Shown: piece by piece, positions 25,778-33,401 of the stretch | Numbering within the stretch: position 1 is the stretch's first letter | Layout of the letters: every line of letters starts with the position of its first letter | Assembly: GCF_900454835.1 (NCBI RefSeq) | Contig: NZ_UGTM01000002.1 | Location: forward strand, 62,001 to 126,000 | From: Prevotella denticola | GTDB lineage: Bacteria; Bacteroidota; Bacteroidia; Bacteroidales; Bacteroidaceae | Direction: 5' to 3' | DNA: 64,000 nucleotides | Position numbers and translations under genes: made by a program | The notes under the pieces: generated by a model | Told to the model about the DNA's origin: nothing | What the model saw: only the letters and a program-made list of their open reading frames with translations | The model's database searches: none

Positions 25778-27043
25778 TTAGTCTGTCCCGTTGTCTTTCA
25801 ACCGTACGAGTTCTATTTTTGTCATGGTATTCTTGATAATCCTGAACTCATATTGTCCTACGGTGATGATTTCATTAACCTTTGGAAAACTCTGATAAAC
25901 GTGCAGCAGCAGACCGCCGACCGTCATGTAGTCATCGCTCTCCGGCAGATCAAGGTTGAACATTTCGTTGACCTTGTCTATTTCCAGCCGGGCTGAAAGA
26001 ACATATTCATTGTCAGCAATCTGCTTGGCAACATACTTTGTGTTGTCATGCTCATCCTCTATATCTCCGAAGATTTCCTCAACAATATCCTCCAAAGACA
26101 CGATGCCGCTGGTCCCGCCGAACTCATCCACGACGACCCCGAGACTTTTCTTCTGCTGGAGAAACACCTGCATGAGCTTCTGCGCAGGCATCGTTTCCGG
26201 TACGAAAGGCATCTTGCGGATATGCTCTCTCCACCGTTCCGGCGCACGGAACATCTCGGAAGAATGGATGTAACCCTTTACATGGTCGATATCATCCTGA
26301 TAGACAATAATCTTTGAATTGCCGCTCTCGATGAACATCTGCTGCAGTTCCATCAGCGAACAGTTCTCTTCAACGGCATTGATTTCCGTACGCGGCACCA
26401 TACAGTCGCGCACCTTCGTGTCCTGGAAGTCCAGGGCATTTTGGAATATCTTCACCTCGTCTTCTATTTCGTCTGCATTCTCTGCATTCTCAATGGAACT
26501 CTGGACAAGATAGTCAAGGTCGACCTTCGTGAAAGTACCGTCGTTCTCCTTTTCATCCATCTTCACACCGAACAGCCGCAGGAGGATACGTGCCAGAAAG
26601 GTGGCAAATCGACTGATCGGCCAAAGGATGATGAAAAAAAAGTAAGCCAACGGGGCAAAGAAGGTCAGCAGCCGGTTGGGATTGCTCTTGAAGAGGGTCT
26701 TGGGAAGAAACTCACCGGTAAAGAGTATGACAAACGTGGAGGAAAGCGTGTCCAGTATCACACGCATGGCAGAATCAAACCCGCTGAAGAGCGTCGCATC
26801 AAAGATCTGCGCAAACAGGATACCATAGACGACAAGCACGATGTTGTTACCCACAAGCATCGTTGAGACAAAGCCATTGGGATTCTTATAAAAAACCGTC
26901 AGGCATTTCTGAGCAATCCCGTTCTTCTCCCTGTCCATCTCTGCGAGAAGACGGTTGCTGGAAACAAAGGCAATCTCCATTCCCGAGAAGAATGCGGAGA
27001 GAACCATTGTAATCAGGATTCCTATGATTAAATTAATATCCAA
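25778..27043 (-). CDS. CNNM/CorC-type membrane protein (hemolysin family)
   Basis: 421 residues. N-terminal CNNM domain with four membrane segments (about 5-25, 60-80, 92-112, 126-150; SAFFSGMEIAFVSSN is the signature), then a CBS pair (about 205-330, VRDCMVPRTEINAV and LGVVVDEFGGTSGIVSLEDIVEEI) and a C-terminal CorC_HlyC domain. Family members are linked to magnesium or other divalent cation transport; in Bacteroidetes the close relative GldE has a role in gliding. The start appears to be TTG (27043), 8 bases after the lptC stop; the next ATG would cut into the first helix. Confidence 0.9.
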   Translation of the reverse strand: MDINLIIGILITMVLSAFFSGMEIAFVSSNRLLAEMDREKNGIAQKCLTVFYKNPNGFVSTMLVGNNIVLVVYGILFAQIFDATLFSGFDSAMRVILDTLSSTFVILFTGEFLPKTLFKSNPNRLLTFFAPLAYFFFIILWPISRFATFLARILLRLFGVKMDEKENDGTFTKVDLDYLVQSSIENAENADEIEDEVKIFQNALDFQDTKVRDCMVPRTEINAVEENCSLMELQQMFIESGNSKIIVYQDDIDHVKGYIHSSEMFRAPERWREHIRKMPFVPETMPAQKLMQVFLQQKKSLGVVVDEFGGTSGIVSLEDIVEEIFGDIEDEHDNTKYVAKQIADNEYVLSARLEIDKVNEMFNLDLPESDDYMTVGGLLLHVYQSFPKVNEIITVGQYEFRIIKNTMTKIELVRLKDNGTD

Positions 27044-27051
27044 TTTTCCTA

Positions 27052-27702
27052 TTATCGTTGCATTACTACAGGACCCTTCATGTTGTCCGTATGCGTGGTG
27101 TCAATCGGAGTAATTCCTGCTTCTGCACCTGGCATCATTTCTTTATCGGAGAAGATGCCCCACCCTTTCGTCTGGCGTATCTCATAGTCTGTCATCTCCT
27201 CATCGCTCCGGAACCAGTTGCCCTCCAGATCCTTGTCGGGGGTTCTCAGATGCGAATAAGAGTGTGACCACATCTGATGATTGCGTTCATCCCAATACAG
27301 TTCATTGCTGAAAAAAGACAGTCCCTGGGCTGTGAGTATCCGGACACGTCCGTGCAGTTCCCAGCGACGGTCCTGGTCGAAATACACAGCTGTATCACAC
27401 TGTATATAGCCTACCACGTGCTTCTTCAAATTGAACTGCGTGAGCAGGATCCCCTTGTTGAAAGTCCAGCGGGAAGGCCTTCTGTTCGTATTGACCTCCC
27501 ACTCTTCAGTGACAATCCTGTATTTTATCACGCCCGAATCGGATATAAGGGTATTGACACCATACGTCGTCATTACCGGAACCGAATCACGGTCATGGAT
27601 GGCAGGGGCGGTATGCTCCTGCTCCTCTGAACAGGAAAGCACCGCACAGCCTGTTACCGACAGCACCAGACAAAGGAAGAAAGAGCGAAGTCCCGGGCGC
27701 AT
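27052..27702 (-). CDS. lptC: LPS export periplasmic protein LptC
   Basis: 216 residues. LptC links the inner membrane LptBFG transporter to the periplasmic LptA bridge. It has an N-terminal hydrophobic segment with two possible lipobox cysteines (Cys19 and Cys24), then an OstA/LptC-like beta domain with VYFDQDRRWELHGRVRILTAQG and SNELYWDERNHQMWS, characteristic of the family in Bacteroidetes. The start at 27702 lies one base after the end of the upstream barrel gene; the alternative at 27738 would overlap that gene. Same operon as the barrel protein and the CNNM protein. Confidence 0.9.
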   Translation of the reverse strand: MRPGLRSFFLCLVLSVTGCAVLSCSEEQEHTAPAIHDRDSVPVMTTYGVNTLISDSGVIKYRIVTEEWEVNTNRRPSRWTFNKGILLTQFNLKKHVVGYIQCDTAVYFDQDRRWELHGRVRILTAQGLSFFSNELYWDERNHQMWSHSYSHLRTPDKDLEGNWFRSDEEMTDYEIRQTKGWGIFSDKEMMPGAEAGITPIDTTHTDNMKGPVVMQR

Positions 27703-27703
27703 A

Positions 27704-29011
27704 TCACTCAACCTTGAACTTAGCGAACCAGCGTTCATTGAAGGTCAGACCGACATTGATGCGGAACATATTCTCCTTGACGAGGCCCGTAACACTCTGG
27801 TTGACCCACTCGGCACTGACATTCAACAGACTGCGGTTGTTGTAACCGTTAACAATTGGAATACCGACACCGAGGCTCGCAGAAAGCTCATGCGGACCGT
27901 CCTGGCCGTTTATCTTCAGGTACGGGCTGGCATAGCTCACACCGGCCCGATAGTGCATACGGCTGAAAAAGCCGCGATACCGTTCTCCTTTGCAATAATC
28001 ACCGCCAAGCGTAACTTTCTGGCGGTCGTTGAAAAGTCCGTCGACAAGACCGTAGCTCGTGGTACCGCCGACGGTATTCAGCTGCGGATAAGCTATCTTT
28101 CCCCATTTCTGCAACTGATAGTCAATCCCTATTTTCAGGTTGTTGCTGTGGTTCCACATCAGGCCGATACCGAAAGTATGGGGAAACTCAAGTGCCTTTG
28201 AGACGACATAGCGTGTCGTATCGGTCACGCTCGTCTGTGAATTTGTCGAGATGACACTGCACTCCGGATCAGCATTCAGCTTGTGACCGAGCGTGTAGGC
28301 CAGGCCCAGGGTCAGCTCGTTCTTCCTGTCAACAGCATAGGTGTACTGCAAGCCAAAATCAAGCCTGTAACTCTTTACCTGTGCCGTGTACTTTCGCGAC
28401 AGTGTATTGACATAACTGTCACTGTACGTATTCGTCGAGTTACGGTTCAACGTTCCCCACAGATAAGAAATATTCGCACCGAAAGCAAAGCCCTTGAAAG
28501 GCTCCCAGCCGGCACCTAAATAGACCTGATGCAGGCCGCCGTCACCGCTGTATATAATAGAATAGGTAGCATTGGGTGATGACGTGCTTGGAAAGGCATT
28601 CACATTCTGTGTGTTGCTGAAATTGTAACCGACATTGGAATAAGGCAGAATACCGAAACTGATGCCGACGTGCCTGAATGCACGGAATGATGCGGCGACA
28701 TACTCTATATCCGCATTGTGTGCATTGACTTTATGGCCGTTCTCCTCGAAATTGGTCAGCTGCAGACTGATGCCTGCATCGAAGATGAATGAAAGAGAGT
28801 CGACGGAAGCATAGGAGGCCGGATTCATGTAGTTAACCTGGTTATGCTCGTGAAAACCGTACGCCACACCGTTCATGCCCCGGTTAAAGCCCGTCGCCTG
28901 GGAGGCCAGAGAACCCAATCCATACTGGCTGTAAGGAGAATTGGTGCCGCTCTGGGCAGATGCCTGTACCGCAAGTCCGGCAAGGAGCAATACTGCAAAT
29001 ATCTTTTTCAT
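27704..29011 (-). CDS. Outer membrane beta-barrel protein
   Basis: 435 residues. Signal peptide MKKIFAVLLLAGLAVQASA, then a mature start SGTNSPYSQYGLG and alternating aromatic/polar strands throughout, ending in strands that finish KFKVE. The protein resembles the FadL-like or OMPP1-like barrel proteins of Bacteroidetes placed upstream of lptC. The substrate is unknown. The start at 29011 is set by the signal peptide; the -7 element lies at 29061. It is the first gene of the envelope operon. Confidence 0.85.
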   Translation of the reverse strand: MKKIFAVLLLAGLAVQASAQSGTNSPYSQYGLGSLASQATGFNRGMNGVAYGFHEHNQVNYMNPASYASVDSLSFIFDAGISLQLTNFEENGHKVNAHNADIEYVAASFRAFRHVGISFGILPYSNVGYNFSNTQNVNAFPSTSSPNATYSIIYSGDGGLHQVYLGAGWEPFKGFAFGANISYLWGTLNRNSTNTYSDSYVNTLSRKYTAQVKSYRLDFGLQYTYAVDRKNELTLGLAYTLGHKLNADPECSVISTNSQTSVTDTTRYVVSKALEFPHTFGIGLMWNHSNNLKIGIDYQLQKWGKIAYPQLNTVGGTTSYGLVDGLFNDRQKVTLGGDYCKGERYRGFFSRMHYRAGVSYASPYLKINGQDGPHELSASLGVGIPIVNGYNNRSLLNVSAEWVNQSVTGLVKENMFRINVGLTFNERWFAKFKVE

Positions 29012-29060
29012 TCGTTTCCTGTTTCTTATTCTGATTATATGTCTGGACAATATAATGGCG

Positions 29061-29068
29061 CAAAGTTA
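29061..29068 (-). promoter_or_regulatory. Promoter of the envelope operon
   Basis: TAACTTTG on the minus strand, 50 bases upstream of the barrel gene ATG. It should drive the barrel gene, lptC and the CNNM gene. Confidence 0.7.
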
Positions 29069-29198
29069 TTAAAAAAAATCAATATAGCAGAAGGACAGTA
29101 AGGGATTTTGTTTTTTATAAGACTTCTTTGTGCCATTTATTAAGCCAGGTGTCCACAATCAGGAAATCCACATACAAACAAAAGTCCACATTGACTTT

Positions 29199-30584
29199 TC
29201 AGAACCTGCCGATAATCCTCCCTGCATCCTCCTTCATTCTTCCATACCCCACCAAAGCTGCAAGTCCGACGGCCGCAATCAGCACGAACGACAGCTGATA
29301 GCGAACCAATGAGCCGGAGACAGCCGACACGGCAGACGAGACCCTCAACGCCAATGCACCCAGACCGACGCCCAGACCGGAAGCAAGCTGCAGGGCCGTG
29401 CTGTAGAGTGTATTGGCCGACGACATCTTCTGCTGCGGCACATCCACGTAGGCTACTGTGTGGAGCGTACTCAGCTGTACGGAACGGAAGCTACCCATCA
29501 GGAACAGGCAGATGATGATGGCAATGATGGGAGAAGAGACATCGAAAAACGCACAGGCAGCTGTGGAAAGCGACAGCAGCAGGGCATTGAGAAACAGGAT
29601 ATGCTTGATGCGCCAATGGTGCATCATCCACACCGTGAAAGGCTTGGTTACAAGGTTCCCCAGCATCAGTGACAGCAGGAGCAGACCGGAATGAAAGGCA
29701 TTGAAGTGCAGTCCGTCCTGGAACAGCAGCGGCAACAGAAACGGAGCAGCTCCGATGACCATCATGGAAAGCGTGCCGTAGACGATCGTCACCGAATAGG
29801 TGGGCACACGCATCACCGAGTAGTCTATCAGAGGCGACGGAGAACACAGGGAACGGCGGACGCTGAACGCAAACAGACAGACACACACCGACAGCAGGGA
29901 AAGCGGAAGCAGGAAGTCGGCCGCATCACCTCCCAGCAGCTCCAGACTGTACATAACGCCCGACAGCGACAGGGCGCTCAGCAGGAAGTCTGGCACGTCC
30001 AGCCGTCCACGCCGCCTGTCGGCAGGCTGTCTGGGGACATACCTTATTGCCAGTAAAAAGACAAGGAGACCGATGGGGATGTTCAGAAAGAAGATCCAGT
30101 GCCACGAAAGATAGGTGGCAAGGAAACCGCCTATGGGAGGACCGATGACCGGGGCGACGAGCCCGGGAGTGGTAATCCATGCAATGGCATTCACCAGGTC
30201 GCCTTTGTCACAGTTCTTCAACACTGCCAGCCGCCCCACAGGCACCATCATCGCTCCCGCAACGCCTTGCAGGAAGCGCACGACGGCAAACTGCATCAGA
30301 CCACGGCACAGCGAGCACAGGACGGACGTGCCGATAAACCCCAGCACGGCATAAGCGAACACAGAACGTGTGCCGTACCTGTCGGCTACCCATCCGCTTA
30401 CAGGAATGAACACTGCAAGCGAAATCATGTACGCCGTAATGCCTATGCTCATCCTTCCGCTCTCCACGCCGAAATCGGCTGCCATCTGAGGCAGGGCGGT
30501 CACCAAGGCGGTGGAATCAATATACTCCATGAAGAAAGCCACTGCAACAAGTGCAATGACGATATGTGAGGTGTGCTGTTTCAT
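29199..30584 (-). CDS. MFS drug exporter, DHA2 (EmrB/QacA) type
   Basis: About 461 residues with 13-14 predicted membrane helices. Motifs: FFMEYIDSTALVTALPQMA in helix 1 (D in the place typical of DHA2 exporters), GWVADRYGTRSVF (motif A), RFLQGVAGAMMVP (motif B) and GPPIGGFLATYLSWHWIFFLNIPIG (motif C region, given here as overlapping parts GPPIGGFLATYLSW and HWIFFLNIPIG). A proton-driven efflux pump for lipophilic or cationic compounds is likely; the true substrate is not predictable. The ATG at 30584 is preferred over a GTG at 30605. No EmrA partner is adjacent. Confidence 0.9.
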   Translation of the reverse strand: MKQHTSHIVIALVAVAFFMEYIDSTALVTALPQMAADFGVESGRMSIGITAYMISLAVFIPVSGWVADRYGTRSVFAYAVLGFIGTSVLCSLCRGLMQFAVVRFLQGVAGAMMVPVGRLAVLKNCDKGDLVNAIAWITTPGLVAPVIGPPIGGFLATYLSWHWIFFLNIPIGLLVFLLAIRYVPRQPADRRRGRLDVPDFLLSALSLSGVMYSLELLGGDAADFLLPLSLLSVCVCLFAFSVRRSLCSPSPLIDYSVMRVPTYSVTIVYGTLSMMVIGAAPFLLPLLFQDGLHFNAFHSGLLLLSLMLGNLVTKPFTVWMMHHWRIKHILFLNALLLSLSTAACAFFDVSSPIIAIIICLFLMGSFRSVQLSTLHTVAYVDVPQQKMSSANTLYSTALQLASGLGVGLGALALRVSSAVSAVSGSLVRYQLSFVLIAAVGLAALVGYGRMKEDAGRIIGRF

Positions 30585-30758
30585 CTGCCCATTTTCTTTG
30601 TCCACTTCCGGCCGGTGGCAACACTGGAAGTCCTTTCTATGCTGGGACTGTACCGGCGGCCGGACACAAAGGTACGTCTTTTTTCCGAAACCGCCATCCG
30701 GCTTCCATCCGCCACAGGTTTATTAAATGTTAAATACGAAGCGATTTGAATAAAAAAC

Positions 30759-30789
30759 TTGCTTGTTTACATATTCATTCTTATCTTTG
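30759..30789 (+). promoter_or_regulatory. Orphan promoter pointing into a gene-free region
   Basis: TTG at 30759-30761 and TATCTTTG at 30782-30789 with 20 bases between, a full Bacteroidetes promoter. No open frame with a good start follows. Between about 30796 and the terminator at 31115 there is room for a roughly 350-base transcript. Confidence 0.65.
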
Positions 30790-31114
30790 CAACAACAAAC
30801 GAAGAGGAAGATAACAACAACAGAACACAGACAGAACAAAGAGAAGAAAAGATAAAGTCAGAGTTTATATCGATTATTGCAACAGCATGCAGGAAAAGAG
30901 CTGCCGGCAGAAAGGAAAAGAGAATAAAAAGACAAGATACTAGAACTTCCAGATAAATACATACTGTCTGACAGCATACAGTGTTCAGGGCTGTTAACGC
31001 TGACTACAGATTCAAAGACATAAGGGTTAGTTTTTAAGGTAAAGGATAACAGACTTGTCCCCTCATGTCCGCCGTCTCCGAAGGGGTGCGGGCATTCGGG
31101 AACTGGCAGCCAGT

Positions 31115-31148
31115 CCCGGTTCCATGTGAGTGGAGCCGGGATTTCTTG
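31115..31148 (+). terminator. Hairpin terminator in the gene-free region
   Basis: Arms CCCGGTTCCA/TGGAGCCGGG (one G-U pair) with loop TGTGAG, followed by ATTTCTTGTT on the plus strand. It would end a transcript from the orphan promoter. Confidence 0.55.
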
Positions 31149-31237
31149 TTCTTCCGCCAAATACGTGGACGGTCCGCACATATCTGAAGATATTGTAAAC
31201 GAGGCATTGTCAGTGCCGACAACATCAATGACTGCTG

Positions 31238-31325
31238 TTCCCAACAGTCGGGAACAGCAGTCCCAGCGGCTGGGAACAGGATTCCCAACCGGTTGGGAGC
31301 ATCATTCCCATGCGGTTGGGAACAA
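31238..31325. repeat. Array of four 22-bp palindromic units (array 2)
   Basis: Units begin at 31238, 31260, 31282 and 31305 (spacing 22, 22, 23), each of the form TTCCC (one GTCCC), six or seven variable bases, GGGAA or GGGAG, CA. The unit length, palindromic design and number match array 1 at 4055-4142, 27 kb away. Confidence 0.85.
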
Positions 31326-31505
31326 TCCGGGAAAAGTCCTCCATGGCAGCCAGGAAGTATATGCTTACGGAATGACCTGTTACCCAATGTTTAGGAAAGC
31401 ATTAAGCACCCAACCTTTCCGTACCGCCAGACGGGCATCCGAAAGCAGGAACAGCCTCCAGCCGACCGGCAAGTGTTTTCAGGGGCTGCCTGTCCGATGC
31501 CCGGC

Positions 31506-31832
31506 TCATCTGTCAACAGTCTCCCGATATTGCTGTTTTATTCTTTCCTCGAGCTCCTCCAGTGTCTCTTTACTGCCCAGCATACTTCTGACAAGCCGGT
31601 AGCCGAGCCATATCAGAACCATACCGATGAGTGCAAGGAGATATTGTAGAAGAATACTCTTTACGAGTTCCTCCGTGAAATTCTCACAGATGACGAAACC
31701 GGCAATGAAAACAATATAATCCACCCATCCCCAGCTGTTGTAGCTGTGGGCGATGCGCCGGTACTCTTCGTTGTTGGCAAGGACCGTGCTGCGGTTCTCG
31801 GCCCATTTTTCTTCAAATTCTTCGTTGGTCAT
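31506..31832 (-). CDS. Small two-helix membrane protein
   Basis: 108 residues: a charged N-terminal part, two membrane helices (about 37-54 and 61-84, VDYIVFIAGFVICENF and YLLALIGMVLIWLGYRLV), and a charged C-terminal helix with Glu/Lys repeats. Family not recognised beyond a conserved hypothetical in Bacteroidales. It follows hemW by 57 bases on the same strand, across a GATGATGG-rich spacer, and is probably cotranscribed with it. Confidence 0.75.
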   Translation of the reverse strand: MTNEEFEEKWAENRSTVLANNEEYRRIAHSYNSWGWVDYIVFIAGFVICENFTEELVKSILLQYLLALIGMVLIWLGYRLVRSMLGSKETLEELEERIKQQYRETVDR

Positions 31833-31839
31833 GTCTGGA

Positions 31840-31890
31840 TGTCGATAAGCGATGATGGATGGTAAAAAGACGATGATGGCAGGCGATGAT
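31840..31890. repeat. Short GATGATGG-rich repeat between hemW and the 31506 gene
   Basis: Contains GATAAGCGATGATGG and GATGATGGCAGGCGATGAT. It resembles the minisatellite upstream of tsaE (9648-9735) in unit sequence and in lying between cotranscribed genes. Confidence 0.5.
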
Positions 31891-33194
31891 TACACTTTCA
31901 TCAGCTCACTCATAATCGAGTCGCTGACATAGATGCCCTTGCGGGTCAGATGGAGCCGCCCCCCGTCCTCCTTCAACAGACCTTGCCGCAGAAACGGTAC
32001 GGCAAGGTGCATGAGATATGAACGGTATTCGGCAGAAAGCAGCGAGAGTTCTATTCCCTCACGTGTGCGGAGAGCCGTCATGACCGTGTCGTTGTAGTGC
32101 GTGTCGGCATCAATCACCTCCTCTTCGCAAGGCAGCCGCCTTTCCCGGATGGCATCTATGTAGGCTCTGATGTCCGCCACGTTCCAGCTCCTCTTTCCGT
32201 TACCATACGAGTGGGCAGCCGCCCCTATGCCGATGTAGGGAACGTCGTGCCAGTACGAGCTGTTGTGACGGGAGCGGAAAGGGCTTGGGACTTTGAGATT
32301 TGAGATTTGAGATTTGAGATTTGAGATTTGAGGGCTGGACTTTGAGGGCTGGACTTTGAGGGTTGGACTTTCATCGCTGAGAGTAGGCGTGAGTCTGGCG
32401 AAGTTGCTGATTTCGTAATGTTCGTAGCCTGCACTTCCCAACCGGTCGATAAGCACGTCATACATCTTCCTGTAAAGCTCATCGTCCATCTCCCTGACCT
32501 TTCCGGCCTGTAGAAGGCAGTAGAGAGGAGTGCCTTCTTCGTACATGAGACTATAGGCAGAGATGTGTTCAGCCCCCAGCTCGAGCACGTGGGCAATATC
32601 GGCCTCCCACTCCTCGAGTGTTTCTCCTGGGAAACCGAACATAAGGTCTACGGATATGTTGCCGATGCCGGCCTCCCTCAGGCGGCCGACCGCACTCACC
32701 GCCTCTGCCGCCGTATGCCGCCGGTGCAGGAAACGCAGCCGTTCGTCCGAGAAGGTCTGCACGCCCATGGAGATACGGTTGACAGGCAGCGAGCGCAGTT
32801 TCCGGGCAAACTCTGCCGTCACGTCGTCGGGATTACACTCCATGGTAACCTCGATGGGTGCAGCGGCACAGCCCTGTTTCCGGTCCGTCCCCATGTCCCG
32901 TCGAAACGGCAGGTGATACACCGTTTCTATCGTATGGAACAGCCTGTGCAGGCTCTGGAAGGACAGCTGGGAAGGCGTGCCTCCACCCAGGTAGATGCTG
33001 GTCAGCTCCGCAGTCTCTCCGCCGGATACGGCTTCTTCATCCGTCCTCAGTTCCATCTCATGGCACATCGCATCCACATACCGTTCCTCTACAGACTTCC
33101 CCTTTCCATCCCCTCCGGACGGAACGGTGGAATAGAAGCCGCAGTAGATGCAGCGGCTGGCGCAGAAAGGAACGTGTATGTAAAGTCCTGCCAT
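31890..33194 (-). CDS. hemW: Radical SAM heme chaperone HemW
   Basis: 434 residues. HemW is a radical SAM protein related to coproporphyrinogen dehydrogenase HemN; it binds and transfers heme. The [4Fe-4S] motif is CASRCIYCGFY near residue 11 (CxxxCxxC), with YLGGGTPSQL and EVTMECNPDD further on. It lacks the extended N-terminus of true HemN. Unusually, between FARL and RSRHNSSYW (about residues 270-300) there is an insertion of some 30 residues encoded by tandem DNA repeats. A HemW C-terminal domain follows. Promoter at 33244. Confidence 0.9.
   Translation of the reverse strand: MAGLYIHVPFCASRCIYCGFYSTVPSGGDGKGKSVEERYVDAMCHEMELRTDEEAVSGGETAELTSIYLGGGTPSQLSFQSLHRLFHTIETVYHLPFRRDMGTDRKQGCAAAPIEVTMECNPDDVTAEFARKLRSLPVNRISMGVQTFSDERLRFLHRRHTAAEAVSAVGRLREAGIGNISVDLMFGFPGETLEEWEADIAHVLELGAEHISAYSLMYEEGTPLYCLLQAGKVREMDDELYRKMYDVLIDRLGSAGYEHYEISNFARLTPTLSDESPTLKVQPSKSSPQISNLKSQISNLKVPSPFRSRHNSSYWHDVPYIGIGAAAHSYGNGKRSWNVADIRAYIDAIRERRLPCEEEVIDADTHYNDTVMTALRTREGIELSLLSAEYRSYLMHLAVPFLRQGLLKEDGGRLHLTRKGIYVSDSIMSELMKV
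32292..32371. repeat. 7-bp and 14-bp tandem repeats inside hemW
   Basis: Five complete TTTGAGA units plus TTTGAG run from 32292 to 32332, followed by two to three copies of a 14-base unit GGGCTGGACTTTGA. Gain or loss of one 7-base unit would shift the hemW frame; three units (21 bases) keep it. The encoded residues (ISNLKSQ repeated) are absent from the HemW family as I know it. Confidence 0.8.
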
Positions 33195-33243
33195 GATGTA
33201 GGGAATACGTATATATATAATATGTGTAATGCGGTAAGTCCTG

Positions 33244-33251
33244 CAAATGTA
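33244..33251 (-). promoter_or_regulatory. hemW promoter (-7 element)
   Basis: TACATTTG on the minus strand, 49 bases before the hemW ATG. Confidence 0.6.
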
Positions 33252-33401
33252 CTAATAAGTTTTAAAAGAATAGGGGTTTTCAGTAAGAACTTTTGGCACT
33301 TTCAATGAAAATGTCTACCTTAGACGGCTGAAAGGATGAGCTTCGGCTTGTCTCTTGAGACGAATAAGCATTTTATTACTAACAGCTTAAATCTATCAGA
33401 T

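Larger units (their letters stand above)
30606..31505. other. 900-bp region without a recognisable protein gene
   Basis: It contains, in order, a strong plus-strand promoter (30759-30789), purine-rich sequence, a hairpin terminator (31115-31148) and the second array of 22-bp palindromes (31238-31325). The open frames here read through the repeats and have no family signature. I compared the region by eye with RNase P RNA and tmRNA signatures and found neither. Confidence 0.6.

Noticed and set aside
30759..31148. RNase P RNA or tmRNA in the orphan transcription unit
   Set aside because: The size would fit, but the conserved P-RNA core words and the tmRNA acceptor and tag features are absent.
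30858..31602. Open frames on both strands in the 900-bp gene-free region
   Set aside because: They read through the palindromic array and the terminator hairpin, and neither strand gives a plausible protein.
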